Notes: generated from the letters alone by a model not told the origin. Positions 18,263-27,274 are shown, counted from the stretch's first letter. The stretch is 64,000 nt of DNA from JAGNXB01 sp942490895 (GCA_942490895.1 CALNZC010000029.1:124001-188000); one strand, 5' to 3'. Translations and numbers: made by a program.

Positions 18263-20107
18263 ATGTCTCTCTCTCGTCAGGTGCCACTTTTCATCCTCCT
18301 TGCCGGCATTCTGACCGTATGGATCTTCTCTATTCGCCATTATGATCGGGTCAATTCGGCCATGAATGGGGGTGGAGACAGCTGGGGATATTATGTCTAC
18401 CTGCCGTCAGCGCTCATCAGTGGAGATCTGAACACCCTGGAAACTGCCGCTGCGAAACGGAAGGAGGCACGCCCTGAAAGTATCGCCCCCTGGTTGAATC
18501 CATTGGGCATTGGCGAGGTCTACTTCTCGCCAACCGGGTATCCGGTCATCAAATATACCAGTGGAGTGGCCATGATGCTGTCGCCCTTTTTCATGGCGGC
18601 ACATCTGTTGGCACCCTCGCTAGGTCAGGCAGCCGACGGTTATTCTCCGGTCTATTTCTGGTCCATGTATATCGGGCTGGCGATATGGGTTCTATTGGGC
18701 TTTCTCGCCCTTTTTCAGGTCCTGATCCGGTATGTCTCTACTCGAATAGCTCTGCTCACTTTACTAATGTTGGGACTGGCCACCAACCTCTATCACTTTG
18801 TGGTATACTATGCACCGATGGCGCATGCGCCTCTCTTTGCCTTGTACGCCTTTCTCATCTATGCCTCCGAGGCATTTTATCGGAGGCCATCCTGGCGAAA
18901 CAGTTTGGTCATCGGCTTGCTCTGCGGTATGATCACCCTGATCCGGCCGACGGAGATCATTGCCGTCCTTATTCCTTTGCTCTGGCATTTCGATAGTATT
19001 GGACGCCGCTTCCGTTTCCTCAAGGATGCATGGCCTTATTTACTTCTGGCGGCAGTCGTTTTCTTTTTGCCCATCATTCCACAACTACTCTATTGGAAGG
19101 CTGTATCTGACAGCTGGATTTTTTACAGTTATGGAGGGGAAGGATTTGACTTCAGCCAACCCCATATTCTTCTGGGTCTCTTCGGTTTTAAAAACGGATG
19201 GTTCGTCTATACGCCGGTTTTCTGTCTGATTATTCCCGGGTTGGTCTACCTCTATTTCGTCCGGCGCCAGTTGTTCTGGCCGATCATGGCTTTTCTGGCC
19301 TGCCATGTGTATATCATTTACAGCTGGCACAACTGGTATTATATCAATTCATTTGGCTCACGTCCGATGATCGAGACTTACGCCCTGGCAGCTATTCCCT
19401 GGGCCATCCTGGTCCAGCGGTTTTATCGAGGCATCGGGAGGTGGCTGATCCTTTGTTTTGTCCTGGCCGCCATTGCTTTGAACATGTTCCAGACCTGGCA
19501 GGTTTCTCAGGCCATCATGTTATCCGAAGAAGGAAGTGAGGATTACTACACGGCTATTTTCGGGAAGACGGCTATGACAGAACGAACTCTGATCGCAGCC
19601 GACACCCAGGTCAAACCTCCTGCCCTGGAGGAGCTTGACTCCCTTGGGGTTGTTGCCGATTACCGGGTGGATACATTTGCTCTCCAGGAAAATGTGGTTT
19701 TGGATACGGAAAAAGGTCGGGTGATCCGCGTGGTAGATCAACAACTCAAAATGGATCTGACGGGCATTCCTGTTCGACCTGGGGATTACCTGCGCATCAG
19801 CACCTATGGCTTTTCTGAAGGATGGAACAATGACCGTTGGGGAATGGCCCGACAGGTCATTACAATCAATCAGGAGGGGGAGTGGTTGTTGTGGGTTCTG
19901 AATCGGATCAATAACAGATTGGGCAATGACACCTGGAATCTGTGGGGAGGGCAACCCGGTTTCTGGGGAGAATCCTGGTTCTTTATCCGTATCCCCCATC
20001 AATACAGGGAAGGCGATCAAATCCAGTTGTGGCTGGAAAACCCTGCATCTGTCCCCTTATTGGTCCAGGATTTCCATGTAGAGAAATGGCGTAAAAAGTC
20101 GAATTAA
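18263..20107 (+). CDS. Multi-pass membrane protein, probable GT-C-type glycosyltransferase
   Basis: ATG at 18263 directly precedes the first helix (LFILLAGILTVWIFSI); an in-frame ATG at 18233 adds ten residues. About eleven transmembrane helices cover residues ~10-420, and a ~180-residue soluble C-terminal domain follows. The loop after helix 1 contains GGGDSWGYYVYLPSALISGD and FSPTGYPVIKYTSG, which resembles the first-loop Asp/Glu region of GT-C lipid-linked sugar transferases. Mid-protein motifs include LIRPTEIIAVLIPLLWHF and HNWYYINSFGSRPMIE. Such proteins are often annotated as hypothetical or PMT-like. Glycosyl transfer from a polyprenyl carrier is inference. Confidence 0.65.
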   Translation: MSLSRQVPLFILLAGILTVWIFSIRHYDRVNSAMNGGGDSWGYYVYLPSALISGDLNTLETAAAKRKEARPESIAPWLNPLGIGEVYFSPTGYPVIKYTSGVAMMLSPFFMAAHLLAPSLGQAADGYSPVYFWSMYIGLAIWVLLGFLALFQVLIRYVSTRIALLTLLMLGLATNLYHFVVYYAPMAHAPLFALYAFLIYASEAFYRRPSWRNSLVIGLLCGMITLIRPTEIIAVLIPLLWHFDSIGRRFRFLKDAWPYLLLAAVVFFLPIIPQLLYWKAVSDSWIFYSYGGEGFDFSQPHILLGLFGFKNGWFVYTPVFCLIIPGLVYLYFVRRQLFWPIMAFLACHVYIIYSWHNWYYINSFGSRPMIETYALAAIPWAILVQRFYRGIGRWLILCFVLAAIALNMFQTWQVSQAIMLSEEGSEDYYTAIFGKTAMTERTLIAADTQVKPPALEELDSLGVVADYRVDTFALQENVVLDTEKGRVIRVVDQQLKMDLTGIPVRPGDYLRISTYGFSEGWNNDRWGMARQVITINQEGEWLLWVLNRINNRLGNDTWNLWGGQPGFWGESWFFIRIPHQYREGDQIQLWLENPASVPLLVQDFHVEKWRKKSN

Positions 20108-20159
20108 TCTGGCAGTGTTCTGCTCCTGAAATCACCCATTCCCACTCCGATTTGGCCCC

Positions 20160-20200
20160 AAATTGTCGTTCAAACGGCAATTTTACTCCTTTTTCAATCT
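20160..20200 (+). terminator. Probable terminator after 18263-20107
   Basis: Imperfect hairpin aattgtcgtt-caa-acggcaatt followed by ttttactcctttttc, about 55 bases after the stop. The stem has one G-T pair. Confidence 0.5.
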
Positions 20201-20317
20201 GCACATAGGGGAATTTGATTCCAGCGTTGTCTTGTTTTCAGAATCCGATGCGTGAGTTAAGCCCTCTGCTTCGGATCCCGAAAAGACAATTTTGTTTGGT
20301 ATTGAAAGGTGGGATTT

Positions 20318-20352
20318 CGGGGCGGTATGGAAGCATACCGCCCCGATCCTTT
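20318..20352. terminator. Strong hairpin terminator in intergenic DNA
   Basis: A 12-bp perfect stem cggggcggtatg / cataccgccccg with loop gaag, followed by atccttttt. It sits in the 610-base gap between 20107 and 20717, where no gene is visible; the rest of the gap is unremarkable except the microrepeat at its right end. Confidence 0.75.
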
Positions 20353-20700
20353 TTCTGTCAAATCGGCTCTTACAAACTCCTCCGTCATCCAGCTCATTCG
20401 GTCACTCTGAAATTGGCCCCTAAGGAAGATACCAGGAAGGAAGTGAAATCGAGATTGTCCTGGAACAAATAAAGACAGATATAATGCAAGCCAGGCCTTG
20501 TATAAATTCAGGTTATACCCCTCTTTTAATGCTCATTTCCCTGGCCTCAAATTCTCTCGCCCCGAGTACTTGAAGGGGCGCAAATGGCGTGAGAGATTTA
20601 TGGCCCAAAGAGATTCTGGTTGGTTTTTCATCTGGAATGAAGGTCAGTTTCGCATTCACCAGCTCAAAGTCGCAAGGTCACAGAGTCACATAGTGGCCTT

Positions 20701-20733
20701 CTCCACTCCAAACTCCTCAACTTCTCAACTTCT
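20701..20733 (-). repeat. GTTGAGGAG microrepeat at gene 3' end (ATP-grasp)
   Basis: In gene orientation the DNA reads aagttgagaagttgaggagt, then ttggagtggag. It spans the stop codon at 20717-20719, so it encodes the last residues and the stop. Similar tracts occur at 24366, 25187, 61555 and 61668. Confidence 0.7.
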
Positions 20734-21769
20734 TATACCGCCACCAGTCCCATAATTGCTGGAGAACTTGCCTGGCCGATTCAGTAGGAACCCCCAGTTT
20801 CTTCTGCTCCTGACATACCCTGAAAAGCATACCCCAGTGAGCAAAAATATCGCGATAGGCTTTCCAAAGCGAATGTCCGGGATGATAGATATGGGCCGGC
20901 TCGGAAGCCACACCATTATATTCCAGAATGGAAAAATGGGTGCCTTTTTCGAGGTCGGCAAGAGAGCGAGTGCGCAGGTCAAACCGGCCATAATACAGCC
21001 CTGTTGTACCGAGGCTGATCTGATCTATAGTGGCGGTCAATGCCGGGGTGATCAGATGGTTGTCATCCAGAAAGGTAGTTCCTCGACAATGATTACCAAT
21101 GGGCTCCAACAGCTGTTTTTCATTTTTCCCAGGAATCGAGGCGAGTAGCTCAGGTTGCTCCCTGGCTAATCGATCATGCTGAAAGCTTGCCCGCGGATCA
21201 TCAGCCATTAATTCCGAAACGGTACGCTGGCCATTACCGGTAACGGATAAAAACCCTTTGCGGCACAGGGAGGTCACTTGCCCGGTTTGGACATTGGGCA
21301 GTCGGTGGTACATGATGCTGTATTCCTCCTCCCAGGCGACAAAGTCCTGTACCAGAAAGTCGACTCCAGGGTGATGCTGGATGTGCCGAATCATGGTGGC
21401 TTCATCCGGACATTTGAGGACTAGAAATCCCCGTTCCCCCATATTGGGTTTGGCGATGGCTGGCCATTGGATACCCTTGCCATTGACCAGATCTCGAATC
21501 TCCTCTTCCTGGCGCATCGTACCCGGAATGAAAACCGTATTCGGGTATACACCTGCAGGCAGGTGATGATAGATGTTGATTTTGGATTCGCCTAGCAGAC
21601 CTCCTGTCTCAATCACCGGGTTGGCTCGTGTAAAAAAGAAGAGGTTGCCTGACCGCAATCCGTAGTAGAGCCAGATCAGGATGACGGGAAAATTAAATAA
21701 CCATGAAGGCCAGAACTCCCAATGTGTCCATCGGATCCACTGATCCCTAATGTACCGGGACAAGGTCAC
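20717..21769 (-). CDS. ATP-grasp family ligase with N-terminal hydrophobic helix
   Basis: The frame starts at GTG 21769, inside the end of the NRDE gene (23-base overlap), pointing to translational coupling. Residues ~20-45 are hydrophobic (FWPSWLFNFPVILIWLYYG), suggesting membrane association. The ATP-grasp core shows IAKPNMGERGFLVL (nucleotide-binding Lys and glycine loop), VQDFVAWEEEYSIMY, and the metal-binding LYYGRFDLR and SILEYNGVASEPAHIYHP. D-Ala-D-Ala ligases and related carboxylate-amine ligases share this fold; the substrate is not clear and the usual Ddl N-terminal domain is replaced. The last residues KKLRS and the TGA stop are encoded by the GTTGAG microrepeat. Confidence 0.78.
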   Translation of the reverse strand: MTLSRYIRDQWIRWTHWEFWPSWLFNFPVILIWLYYGLRSGNLFFFTRANPVIETGGLLGESKINIYHHLPAGVYPNTVFIPGTMRQEEEIRDLVNGKGIQWPAIAKPNMGERGFLVLKCPDEATMIRHIQHHPGVDFLVQDFVAWEEEYSIMYHRLPNVQTGQVTSLCRKGFLSVTGNGQRTVSELMADDPRASFQHDRLAREQPELLASIPGKNEKQLLEPIGNHCRGTTFLDDNHLITPALTATIDQISLGTTGLYYGRFDLRTRSLADLEKGTHFSILEYNGVASEPAHIYHPGHSLWKAYRDIFAHWGMLFRVCQEQKKLGVPTESARQVLQQLWDWWRYKKLRS

Positions 21770-22460
21770 GCCGATCGGTTTGTTGGTGAAGGAGGTCCTT
21801 GTGGATCCAATAGGGGTTTTTACTGGACAGGTGGGCAGCTGTGACGCTGATCGTCCTGACCCTGTCCTCCCGATTCATGATAAAGTCGTTGTGCCGATCT
21901 CCGGTTTCCAGGTGGTGAAATGCCAGAATCTGGTCAATATCGGGTCTGGCATTCCGCTTGAGAAACTGCTCGAACAGGTTGCGTCGACGACGACGTACTG
22001 GATAAGGGTACAAGGTAGAGGATGACCAGATCCGCGTCACCCCTGTCGGGATGGGCTCTATCTCCTTTTTTCGACCATTCCAGACCAATACCTTGGCTCC
22101 AGTCTGATCTGCAAGGATCATGGTAAATGGCTCGATCCCATCAAGAGCGTAATTCTGGAGAAAAGCCTGAAAATCTTGTTCCAAAAAAGCATCCAGCACG
22201 ACCAATCCACGGCTCCGGCGATACGGAGGGCTGTGTTTGTGTTTTCGTCGCGCACCATTCAATAAACAAATGGCTCTGCCCTGATCAGAGAAGCAGATCC
22301 AGGATCCACCCGCCCCGGAGTCGACAGGATAATGGAGGGTTTCTCCCAGTTCCGTCAATCGGTGGGTTAATTGGAGGGCGGCCCGATGGGGCGCTTCATC
22401 GCGATTGGAAGTGAGAAAGTGCCCGCCGGATCCGTCTGGTATCCAGGTTACTGTGCACAT
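21747..22460 (-). CDS. NRDE (TANGO2-like) family protein
   Basis: ATG at 22460 is chosen because it yields MCTVTWIPDGSGGHFLTSNR followed by DEAPHRA, the exact N-terminus expected of NRDE proteins, where Cys2 may become an N-terminal nucleophile. The product is about 237 residues and has VDSGAGGSWICFSDQGRAIC, LLNGA and later DRHNDFIMNREDRVRTI, all typical of the family. It overlaps the upstream DinB gene by 13 bases and the downstream ATP-grasp gene by 23. TANGO2 homologues have been linked to haem and lipid metabolism; bacterial function is not settled. Confidence 0.9.
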   Translation of the reverse strand: MCTVTWIPDGSGGHFLTSNRDEAPHRAALQLTHRLTELGETLHYPVDSGAGGSWICFSDQGRAICLLNGARRKHKHSPPYRRSRGLVVLDAFLEQDFQAFLQNYALDGIEPFTMILADQTGAKVLVWNGRKKEIEPIPTGVTRIWSSSTLYPYPVRRRRRNLFEQFLKRNARPDIDQILAFHHLETGDRHNDFIMNREDRVRTISVTAAHLSSKNPYWIHKDLLHQQTDRRDLVPVH

Positions 22461-22966
22461 TGTGAGGTCCGGTATCGAATGGTCGAGGGTGCAACTCCAA
22501 ATCCGTCTGGTAATCTGAACTCTGGAATTTGCAGCATGATCCCGATCTTGATGATAGCCATATGATGGATGGCATGCTCGACGCAATAGATTAATTCTCT
22601 GGACAGGGAGGATGGAACGGAAACACATTCGCTGGTCACGTCCAGGTCATCCATGTCCAGGATCAGGGAATTGTCTCCTACCAGGTATTCTAATTGACAG
22701 ATAAGGTCCTCACAGATCTCAGCAGCAAATGAGGTGGATTGCTCCAACTTTATCTCTCGCACTCGGAGACTGTAATTGATCCGTCCTGCAGGGCGCTGGC
22801 CCAGTAAACACTGATAAAACTCCAACAGATGACGAACATGCTGCCCGACAGAAGCTCCAGAAAGGACATCCTGAGCACCTGCATAAGTGGGTGCATCCAG
22901 ATCGGAGATCACCTTCTTCAGATCACTGAGTAAGGCTTGAGAGGCTTGAATAACCGGTAAGAACAT
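22448..22966 (-). CDS. DinB-family four-helix protein
   Basis: The 172-residue cytosolic protein has the DinB-like helical bundle with the putative metal-binding histidines in VGQHVRHLLEFY and CVEHAIHHMAIIKIGI. DinB-superfamily members act as metal-dependent thiol S-transferases or are of unknown function. It heads an overlapping operon with NRDE and ATP-grasp genes. An exact TATCTTTG box ends only 5 bases before the ATG, which implies a leaderless or nearly leaderless transcript. Confidence 0.88.
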   Translation of the reverse strand: MFLPVIQASQALLSDLKKVISDLDAPTYAGAQDVLSGASVGQHVRHLLEFYQCLLGQRPAGRINYSLRVREIKLEQSTSFAAEICEDLICQLEYLVGDNSLILDMDDLDVTSECVSVPSSLSRELIYCVEHAIHHMAIIKIGIMLQIPEFRLPDGFGVAPSTIRYRTSQCAQ

Positions 22967-22971
22967 GGTCG

Positions 22972-22979
22972 CAAAGATA
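22972..22979 (-). promoter_or_regulatory. TATCTTTG -7 box of the DinB-NRDE-ATP-grasp operon
   Basis: Exact TAnnTTTG match on the minus strand, ending five bases before the DinB ATG. No TTG is seen at the usual -33 distance. If used, transcription would begin at or within a few bases of the start codon. Confidence 0.5.
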
Positions 22980-23033
22980 GGGAAAGCCTATGGTAGCTGA
23001 TCCGATGTTCAGCTGAATTTTCTACAGGTTCAC

Positions 23034-23585
23034 TCAGTGTGATTCTTCATGTTCATCATACCCTTGATCAATGGCATCTTTCGAGTCTTCCCAAAACTTA
23101 CTGAAGACCGGCTTGAGCTTCTCATAAGCCACTTGTGCCTGACCTGGGACCATCTCCAGCATCGGCCAGGTCATAGATTTCTCCCGGTGCTCCGGCGGAA
23201 TAAAACCCGCCCGACTGATCAATCCCAAAGCGGAAGCCAGAATGATGGTGGCCAGGACTGCATAGAGTATGCCTCCCTGAAGTTCATTCACAAAATTCAA
23301 ATTTATGGATTCGAGCAAACCTTCCAACTTACGGGCCAGCCATCTGACCAGCCACATCACCACCAGGAAGGTGACCAGAAATCCCACCAGGAAAAGTAGA
23401 GGATGCTGCGTGTTGAAAATACGTTGCATACCAGCAGTGACTTCGGCTGCGAATCGCATACTGACCAATAACCCCACCAGGATGGACACAATCGTGAACA
23501 CGGTCTTGATGATCCCGGCATGATAACCCTTATAAAATGCGAAGCCGGCGATGGTTAAAAAGGTGATGTCAATCCACATATTCAT
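23034..23585 (-). CDS. CvpA-family inner-membrane protein
   Basis: ATG at 23585 gives MNMWIDITFLTIAGFAFYKG, the usual CvpA start with an early Asp and a Gly-rich first helix. Four transmembrane helices follow (IVSILVGLLVSMRFAAEV; FLVGFLVTFLVVMWLV; GGILYAVLATIILASALGLI) and then a short cytosolic tail ending in acidic and His residues. The total is 183 residues, normal for the family. CvpA was named for colicin V production in E. coli and has roles in envelope stress; its exact function is unresolved. Divergent from the lipoprotein gene at 23682. Confidence 0.88.
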   Translation of the reverse strand: MNMWIDITFLTIAGFAFYKGYHAGIIKTVFTIVSILVGLLVSMRFAAEVTAGMQRIFNTQHPLLFLVGFLVTFLVVMWLVRWLARKLEGLLESINLNFVNELQGGILYAVLATIILASALGLISRAGFIPPEHREKSMTWPMLEMVPGQAQVAYEKLKPVFSKFWEDSKDAIDQGYDEHEESH

Positions 23586-23681
23586 TGCTTGAAAGGGGAA
23601 AATAGGACACTTTCCGAAATTTGCACTCATTAAAGGCAACCAAACTGACCATCTTTGCACCCTAATAGAAAGCACAGAACT

Positions 23682-24365
23682 ATGCGCTTACGTCACTTCA
23701 TTTTCATGCTTACCCCTCTTTTCCTGCTTCTGGCATGTGAAAAGGACAAGGAAACACTGGTCTTGACTGATCAGGACATCCTGGAAACAGTGGAAGCCAA
23801 TCTGCGCACTGATGATGGTGGTGTCCTTCTGGATGCCATCCAGGCAGTGGGTGTTATTCCCTCGATGAGCCTCCCTTGTGGCCTGGTAGTGGATACAACC
23901 TTGCATTGGAAGAGCCCAAATGTCAATTTGGTACAGAAAGTTTCCTGGAAAGTATTCTGTGAAGGAAAAGTGCCGACCAAGATCGTGTATGAACAAACCG
24001 GTTCCTGGCAATTAGATCGCCAGTTTCTTCAGGCGGCCAGTAACACGATATCCAATCTTTCTATTACACAATTGACCAATGTGGGACAATATATCGTCAA
24101 TGGCGATGTGTTCCGTGAAGGTCAGAATATCCTCACTCGCCCGAACTCCTCCCGTGAATTTACCCATAGTTTTTCCCTGACATTCCAACACGTGGCCATC
24201 CGAAAATCCAATTTCACCATCGCCTCTGGCAAGGCGAGTTTTCAAATTACTGGGAAAGTAAAAGACGGGAAGGAGTTCAGCGAAAAGGGAGATCTAGTCT
24301 TCCACGGGGATCAAACAGCGACCATCTTATTCAAGGGACAGTCGTATACTTTAACTTGGATGTAA
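23682..24365 (+). CDS. Lipoprotein of unknown function
   Basis: ATG at 23682 leads directly into a lipoprotein signal (FIFMLTPLFLLLAC, Cys at residue 19). The mature part of ~208 residues is mostly beta strands with internal hydrophobic runs (FSLTFQHVAIRKSNFTIASG) and has a pair of Cys residues (LPCGLVV, VFCEGKV). No family was recognised. A CATCTTTG box, one mismatch from TAnnTTTG, lies ~28 bases upstream. It converges with the barrel gene at 24424. Confidence 0.75.
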   Translation: MRLRHFIFMLTPLFLLLACEKDKETLVLTDQDILETVEANLRTDDGGVLLDAIQAVGVIPSMSLPCGLVVDTTLHWKSPNVNLVQKVSWKVFCEGKVPTKIVYEQTGSWQLDRQFLQAASNTISNLSITQLTNVGQYIVNGDVFREGQNILTRPNSSREFTHSFSLTFQHVAIRKSNFTIASGKASFQITGKVKDGKEFSEKGDLVFHGDQTATILFKGQSYTLTWM

Positions 24366-24413
24366 GGAGGTTTTGAGTTGAGCAGTTATGGAGTTGAGGC
24401 GTTGAGGAGAAAA
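24366..24413 (+). repeat. GTTGAGGAG microrepeat at gene 3' end (lipoprotein)
   Basis: Directly after the TAA stop the DNA reads ggaggttttgagttgagcag followed by ttatggagttgaggcgttgaggag. It has the same orientation relative to the preceding gene as the other copies. Confidence 0.65.
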
Positions 24414-24423
24414 TACGCCGCTC

Positions 24424-25089
24424 TCAATTTAGGGAGAAGTTCAGTCCAAGGGCATTCAATGGGTCAAGTTCTTTGATCCAGAAGGATTGATCGGGATAGT
24501 ACATATAATTCGAATTAACACCCCCAAATCGAGTGTGACGCGCTTTCCCGATCCGATATCGAATACTTGCAAAAAAGAATACCTTCTCCAGGATTCGTAT
24601 GCTACAGGTCAATTTTGGGGCAAATCCCAAATAATGCCTTTTGTGGTGAACGATATATGTGCCAGGATAATCTGCACTAAATTCACCTGTTACTGTTGAG
24701 AATTCCCCGAATAAATCAAGGCCTGTAAGAATAGATGCTCTACCATAGGAGAATACACTGTAATCAATACTCGTCCGGACTTCAATTCCTCTTAGATTAG
24801 AGTCGTCAAATACATAGCCCAATTTCTGACTGGTCGAAGTGTTCACTCTCCGTAGACCAACTGAATACCGGAGTCGATCATGTTGTGTATACCCAATGTT
24901 AAATGCATTGATATAGTGAAGTTCTCTTTGGTATCCACCCTCTAATATTCCATATTCTGCTGCATAGCGTAACAGGCTGACTTCTGCAAACCAGCCTCTT
25001 TGTTGTTGAGCCTGACCATGGACGAGAAACATGAAAAGGAAAATAAAACCACAACAAACTTTTTGATATTGCCTAAGTATCCCTGCCAT
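24424..25089 (-). CDS. Outer-membrane beta-barrel-like protein
   Basis: The 221-residue product has a signal peptide (CGFIFLFMFLVHGQAQ) and alternating amphipathic strands rich in Tyr, Phe and Gly (GWFAEVSLLRYAAEYGILEG; NAFNIGYTQHDRLRYSVGLR; HYLGFAPKLTCSIRI). The final stretch LNALGLNFSLN fits a closing strand, although the last residue is Asn. No family was recognised beyond outer-membrane barrel. It converges on the lipoprotein gene at 23682. Confidence 0.7.
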   Translation of the reverse strand: MAGILRQYQKVCCGFIFLFMFLVHGQAQQQRGWFAEVSLLRYAAEYGILEGGYQRELHYINAFNIGYTQHDRLRYSVGLRRVNTSTSQKLGYVFDDSNLRGIEVRTSIDYSVFSYGRASILTGLDLFGEFSTVTGEFSADYPGTYIVHHKRHYLGFAPKLTCSIRILEKVFFFASIRYRIGKARHTRFGGVNSNYMYYPDQSFWIKELDPLNALGLNFSLN

Positions 25090-25186
25090 GACGTTGGTTT
25101 ATGGACATCAAAACGTCAAAATGAACATTGAGGTATCCATCAAACAAGTTTTAGGAATGCCAGACCTGACACTTATCTCCTACACA

Positions 25187-25216
25187 CCAACCTTCTCGAC
25201 TCCTCAACCTTTCTTC
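25187..25216 (-). repeat. GTTGAGGAG microrepeat at gene 3' end (PaaZ)
   Basis: In gene orientation it reads aaaggttgaggagtcgagaa then ggttggtg; the TGA stop of PaaZ at 25204-25206 lies inside it. Confidence 0.65.
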
Positions 25217-27249
25217 GCCACCATGGTCAGGATGGTCGCAATGGCGACCGTCTCGCCAGTCTCATCATAGACATCCACAAGGAACTTGACGATCCCTTTG
25301 GGGATATCTTCTTCGCTCCGGGTTTCCTGATCTACTTTTTCCTTGACAGTCAGTCGCACACCGATGGTCATGCCTGCATAAACAGGCTTGGTGAAGCGGC
25401 ATTCTTCCAGACCATAATTGAGGAGGACAGGTCCCTTGCCCGGATCGACAAAGAGTCCAGCCGCCGCACTGAGGATGAAATAGCCATGTGCCACGCGCTC
25501 CGTAAAGATGGTTCCGTCCAGGGAGGTGACATCGGTATGAGCATAAAAATGGTCCCAGCTGACATTGGCAAAACTGACGATATCCGCTTCGGTGACTGTT
25601 CGTTTATGCGTGTGTACCGTCTCCCCAACCTGTAGATCTTCGAAGTATTTCCTAAAGACATGCTGTCCCGGATCTTTGTACGCGCCACCCATCTGGTATT
25701 GCTGAGTAACCTCCGTCAGGGTGGTCGGTGAGCCCTGGATTGCACAACGCTGGAGGTAGTGCATCACACCTCGTTTACCACCCATCTCTTCTCCCCCGCC
25801 GGCCCGGCCGGGTCCACCGTGGACCAACATCGGCATGGGTGATCCATGTCCGGTACTTTCTGCGGCACTATCCCGATTGAGCATCAGGATTCTGCCGTGG
25901 TGGCTGGCAGCACCGAGTACATAATTACGGGCTGTCTGATTGTTGTTCGTCACGATGGAACTGACCAGAGAGCCCTTCCCCATCCGCGCCAGTTCGATGG
26001 CCTCATCCAGGCCCTTGTAAGGCATGATGGTGCTCACCGGCCCGAACGCTTCAATATTATGCGCTTCGGTATGTTTGAATGGCTCTGGCTGTACAAAGAG
26101 GACCGGGGCCATAAACGCTCCTTTTTCCTTGTCACCGCCAAGAATTTCGACTTGATTTGGATCACCATAGGCGACCTGGGCATGAACAGCCAACTGGGCG
26201 ATCTTTTCACGGACCTCATCGAGCTGGGCTCTGCCAGCCAGTGCACCCATACGCACTCCCTCCACACGGGGATCACCAATGGTCGTTTTGCTGAGAGCTT
26301 TTCCAAGTTGGATCTGGACATCTTCGACCAAGGTTTCAGGGACCATAATTCTGCGGATGGCAGTACACTTCTGTCCGCATTTCACGGTCATTTCCTTGCG
26401 TACTTCCTTGATGAAAATGTCAAATTCAGGAGTCCCTGGCACTGCATCCTCACCCAGGATGATGCAGTTCAACGAATCAGCCTCCATATTAAATGGCACT
26501 GATTCTTCGATCAAACGGGGAGTCGACTTGAGCATCCGGCCAGTCGTCGCGGAACCGGTGAAGGTGACGATATCCTGGCTTTCTACATGATCCAGGATTC
26601 CCCTTGCAGAGCCACAGATCAACTGAAGGCTGCCTGGAGGAAGTATTCCGGAAGCGTCAATATCCCGGACCATGGCTTCGGTCAGGTATGAAGTTACCGT
26701 AGCCGGTTTGACAATGGCGGGAACACCAGCCAGCAAGTTGACTGCAATTTTCTCCAACATGCCCCAGATGGGAAAATTAAAGGCATTGATGTGGATGGCC
26801 ACTCCTCGCTTGGGGACCATGATGTGGTGACCGATAAACGATCCTCCTTTGGACAAAGGCGCATGGTCGCCATCGATATAATACGGCTGGTCAGGGAACT
26901 GTCTACGGAGGCTTGAATAAGCAAAGAGATTACCGATCCCCCCTTCAATATCGATCCAAGAATCCACTTTGGTCGCACCAGTCTGATAGCTGATAGTGTA
27001 GTACTTTTCCTTGAGTGTGATCAGATGCAAGGCCAGGGCCTTGATCATCCGGCCCCGTTCATGAAATGTCATTTTGGATAAGACAGGGCTTCCAGTATTC
27101 CGGGCATAGGCCATCATTTCCCCAAAATCCAGCCCTTTCGAACTGGCTCGCGCAATGGCTGCACCCGTAGAAGCGTCTAGGAGCAGTTCGCCATCATCCA
27201 GCCCTTCGATCCATTTGCCCAACGCGTAGTTTCCCAGTTTCTGTGCCAT
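25204..27249 (-). CDS. paaZ: Bifunctional oxepin-CoA hydrolase / 3-oxo-5,6-dehydrosuberyl-CoA semialdehyde dehydrogenase
   Basis: ATG at 27249 gives a 681-residue protein of normal PaaZ length. The N-terminal aldehyde dehydrogenase has catalytic E256 (PFNMEADSLN) and C295 (VKCGQKCTAIRR), the same numbers as in E. coli PaaZ. The C-terminal MaoC-type hydratase starts at ~535 and keeps D566 and H571 (NVSWDHFYAHTD) and RVAHGYFILSAAAGLFV. In phenylacetate catabolism the MaoC part opens the oxepin-CoA ring and the ALDH part oxidises the aldehyde. No other paa gene is nearby, so the pathway partners must lie elsewhere or the enzyme serves another ring-opening route. An exact TACCTTTG box lies upstream at 27267. 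Confidence 0.95.
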   Translation of the reverse strand: MAQKLGNYALGKWIEGLDDGELLLDASTGAAIARASSKGLDFGEMMAYARNTGSPVLSKMTFHERGRMIKALALHLITLKEKYYTISYQTGATKVDSWIDIEGGIGNLFAYSSLRRQFPDQPYYIDGDHAPLSKGGSFIGHHIMVPKRGVAIHINAFNFPIWGMLEKIAVNLLAGVPAIVKPATVTSYLTEAMVRDIDASGILPPGSLQLICGSARGILDHVESQDIVTFTGSATTGRMLKSTPRLIEESVPFNMEADSLNCIILGEDAVPGTPEFDIFIKEVRKEMTVKCGQKCTAIRRIMVPETLVEDVQIQLGKALSKTTIGDPRVEGVRMGALAGRAQLDEVREKIAQLAVHAQVAYGDPNQVEILGGDKEKGAFMAPVLFVQPEPFKHTEAHNIEAFGPVSTIMPYKGLDEAIELARMGKGSLVSSIVTNNNQTARNYVLGAASHHGRILMLNRDSAAESTGHGSPMPMLVHGGPGRAGGGEEMGGKRGVMHYLQRCAIQGSPTTLTEVTQQYQMGGAYKDPGQHVFRKYFEDLQVGETVHTHKRTVTEADIVSFANVSWDHFYAHTDVTSLDGTIFTERVAHGYFILSAAAGLFVDPGKGPVLLNYGLEECRFTKPVYAGMTIGVRLTVKEKVDQETRSEEDIPKGIVKFLVDVYDETGETVAIATILTMVAKKG

Positions 27250-27266
27250 AATCCGTTCATTTACCC

Positions 27267-27274
27267 CAAAGGTA
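27267..27274 (-). promoter_or_regulatory. TACCTTTG -7 box upstream of paaZ
   Basis: Exact TAnnTTTG match on the minus strand, 17 bases before the ATG. A TTT triplet lies 22 bases further upstream in place of the usual TTG. Confidence 0.45.

Noticed and set aside
20498..20755. 85-codon plus-strand frame overlapping the ATP-grasp gene end
   Set aside because: It overlaps a well-supported gene and the microrepeat and has no family resemblance.
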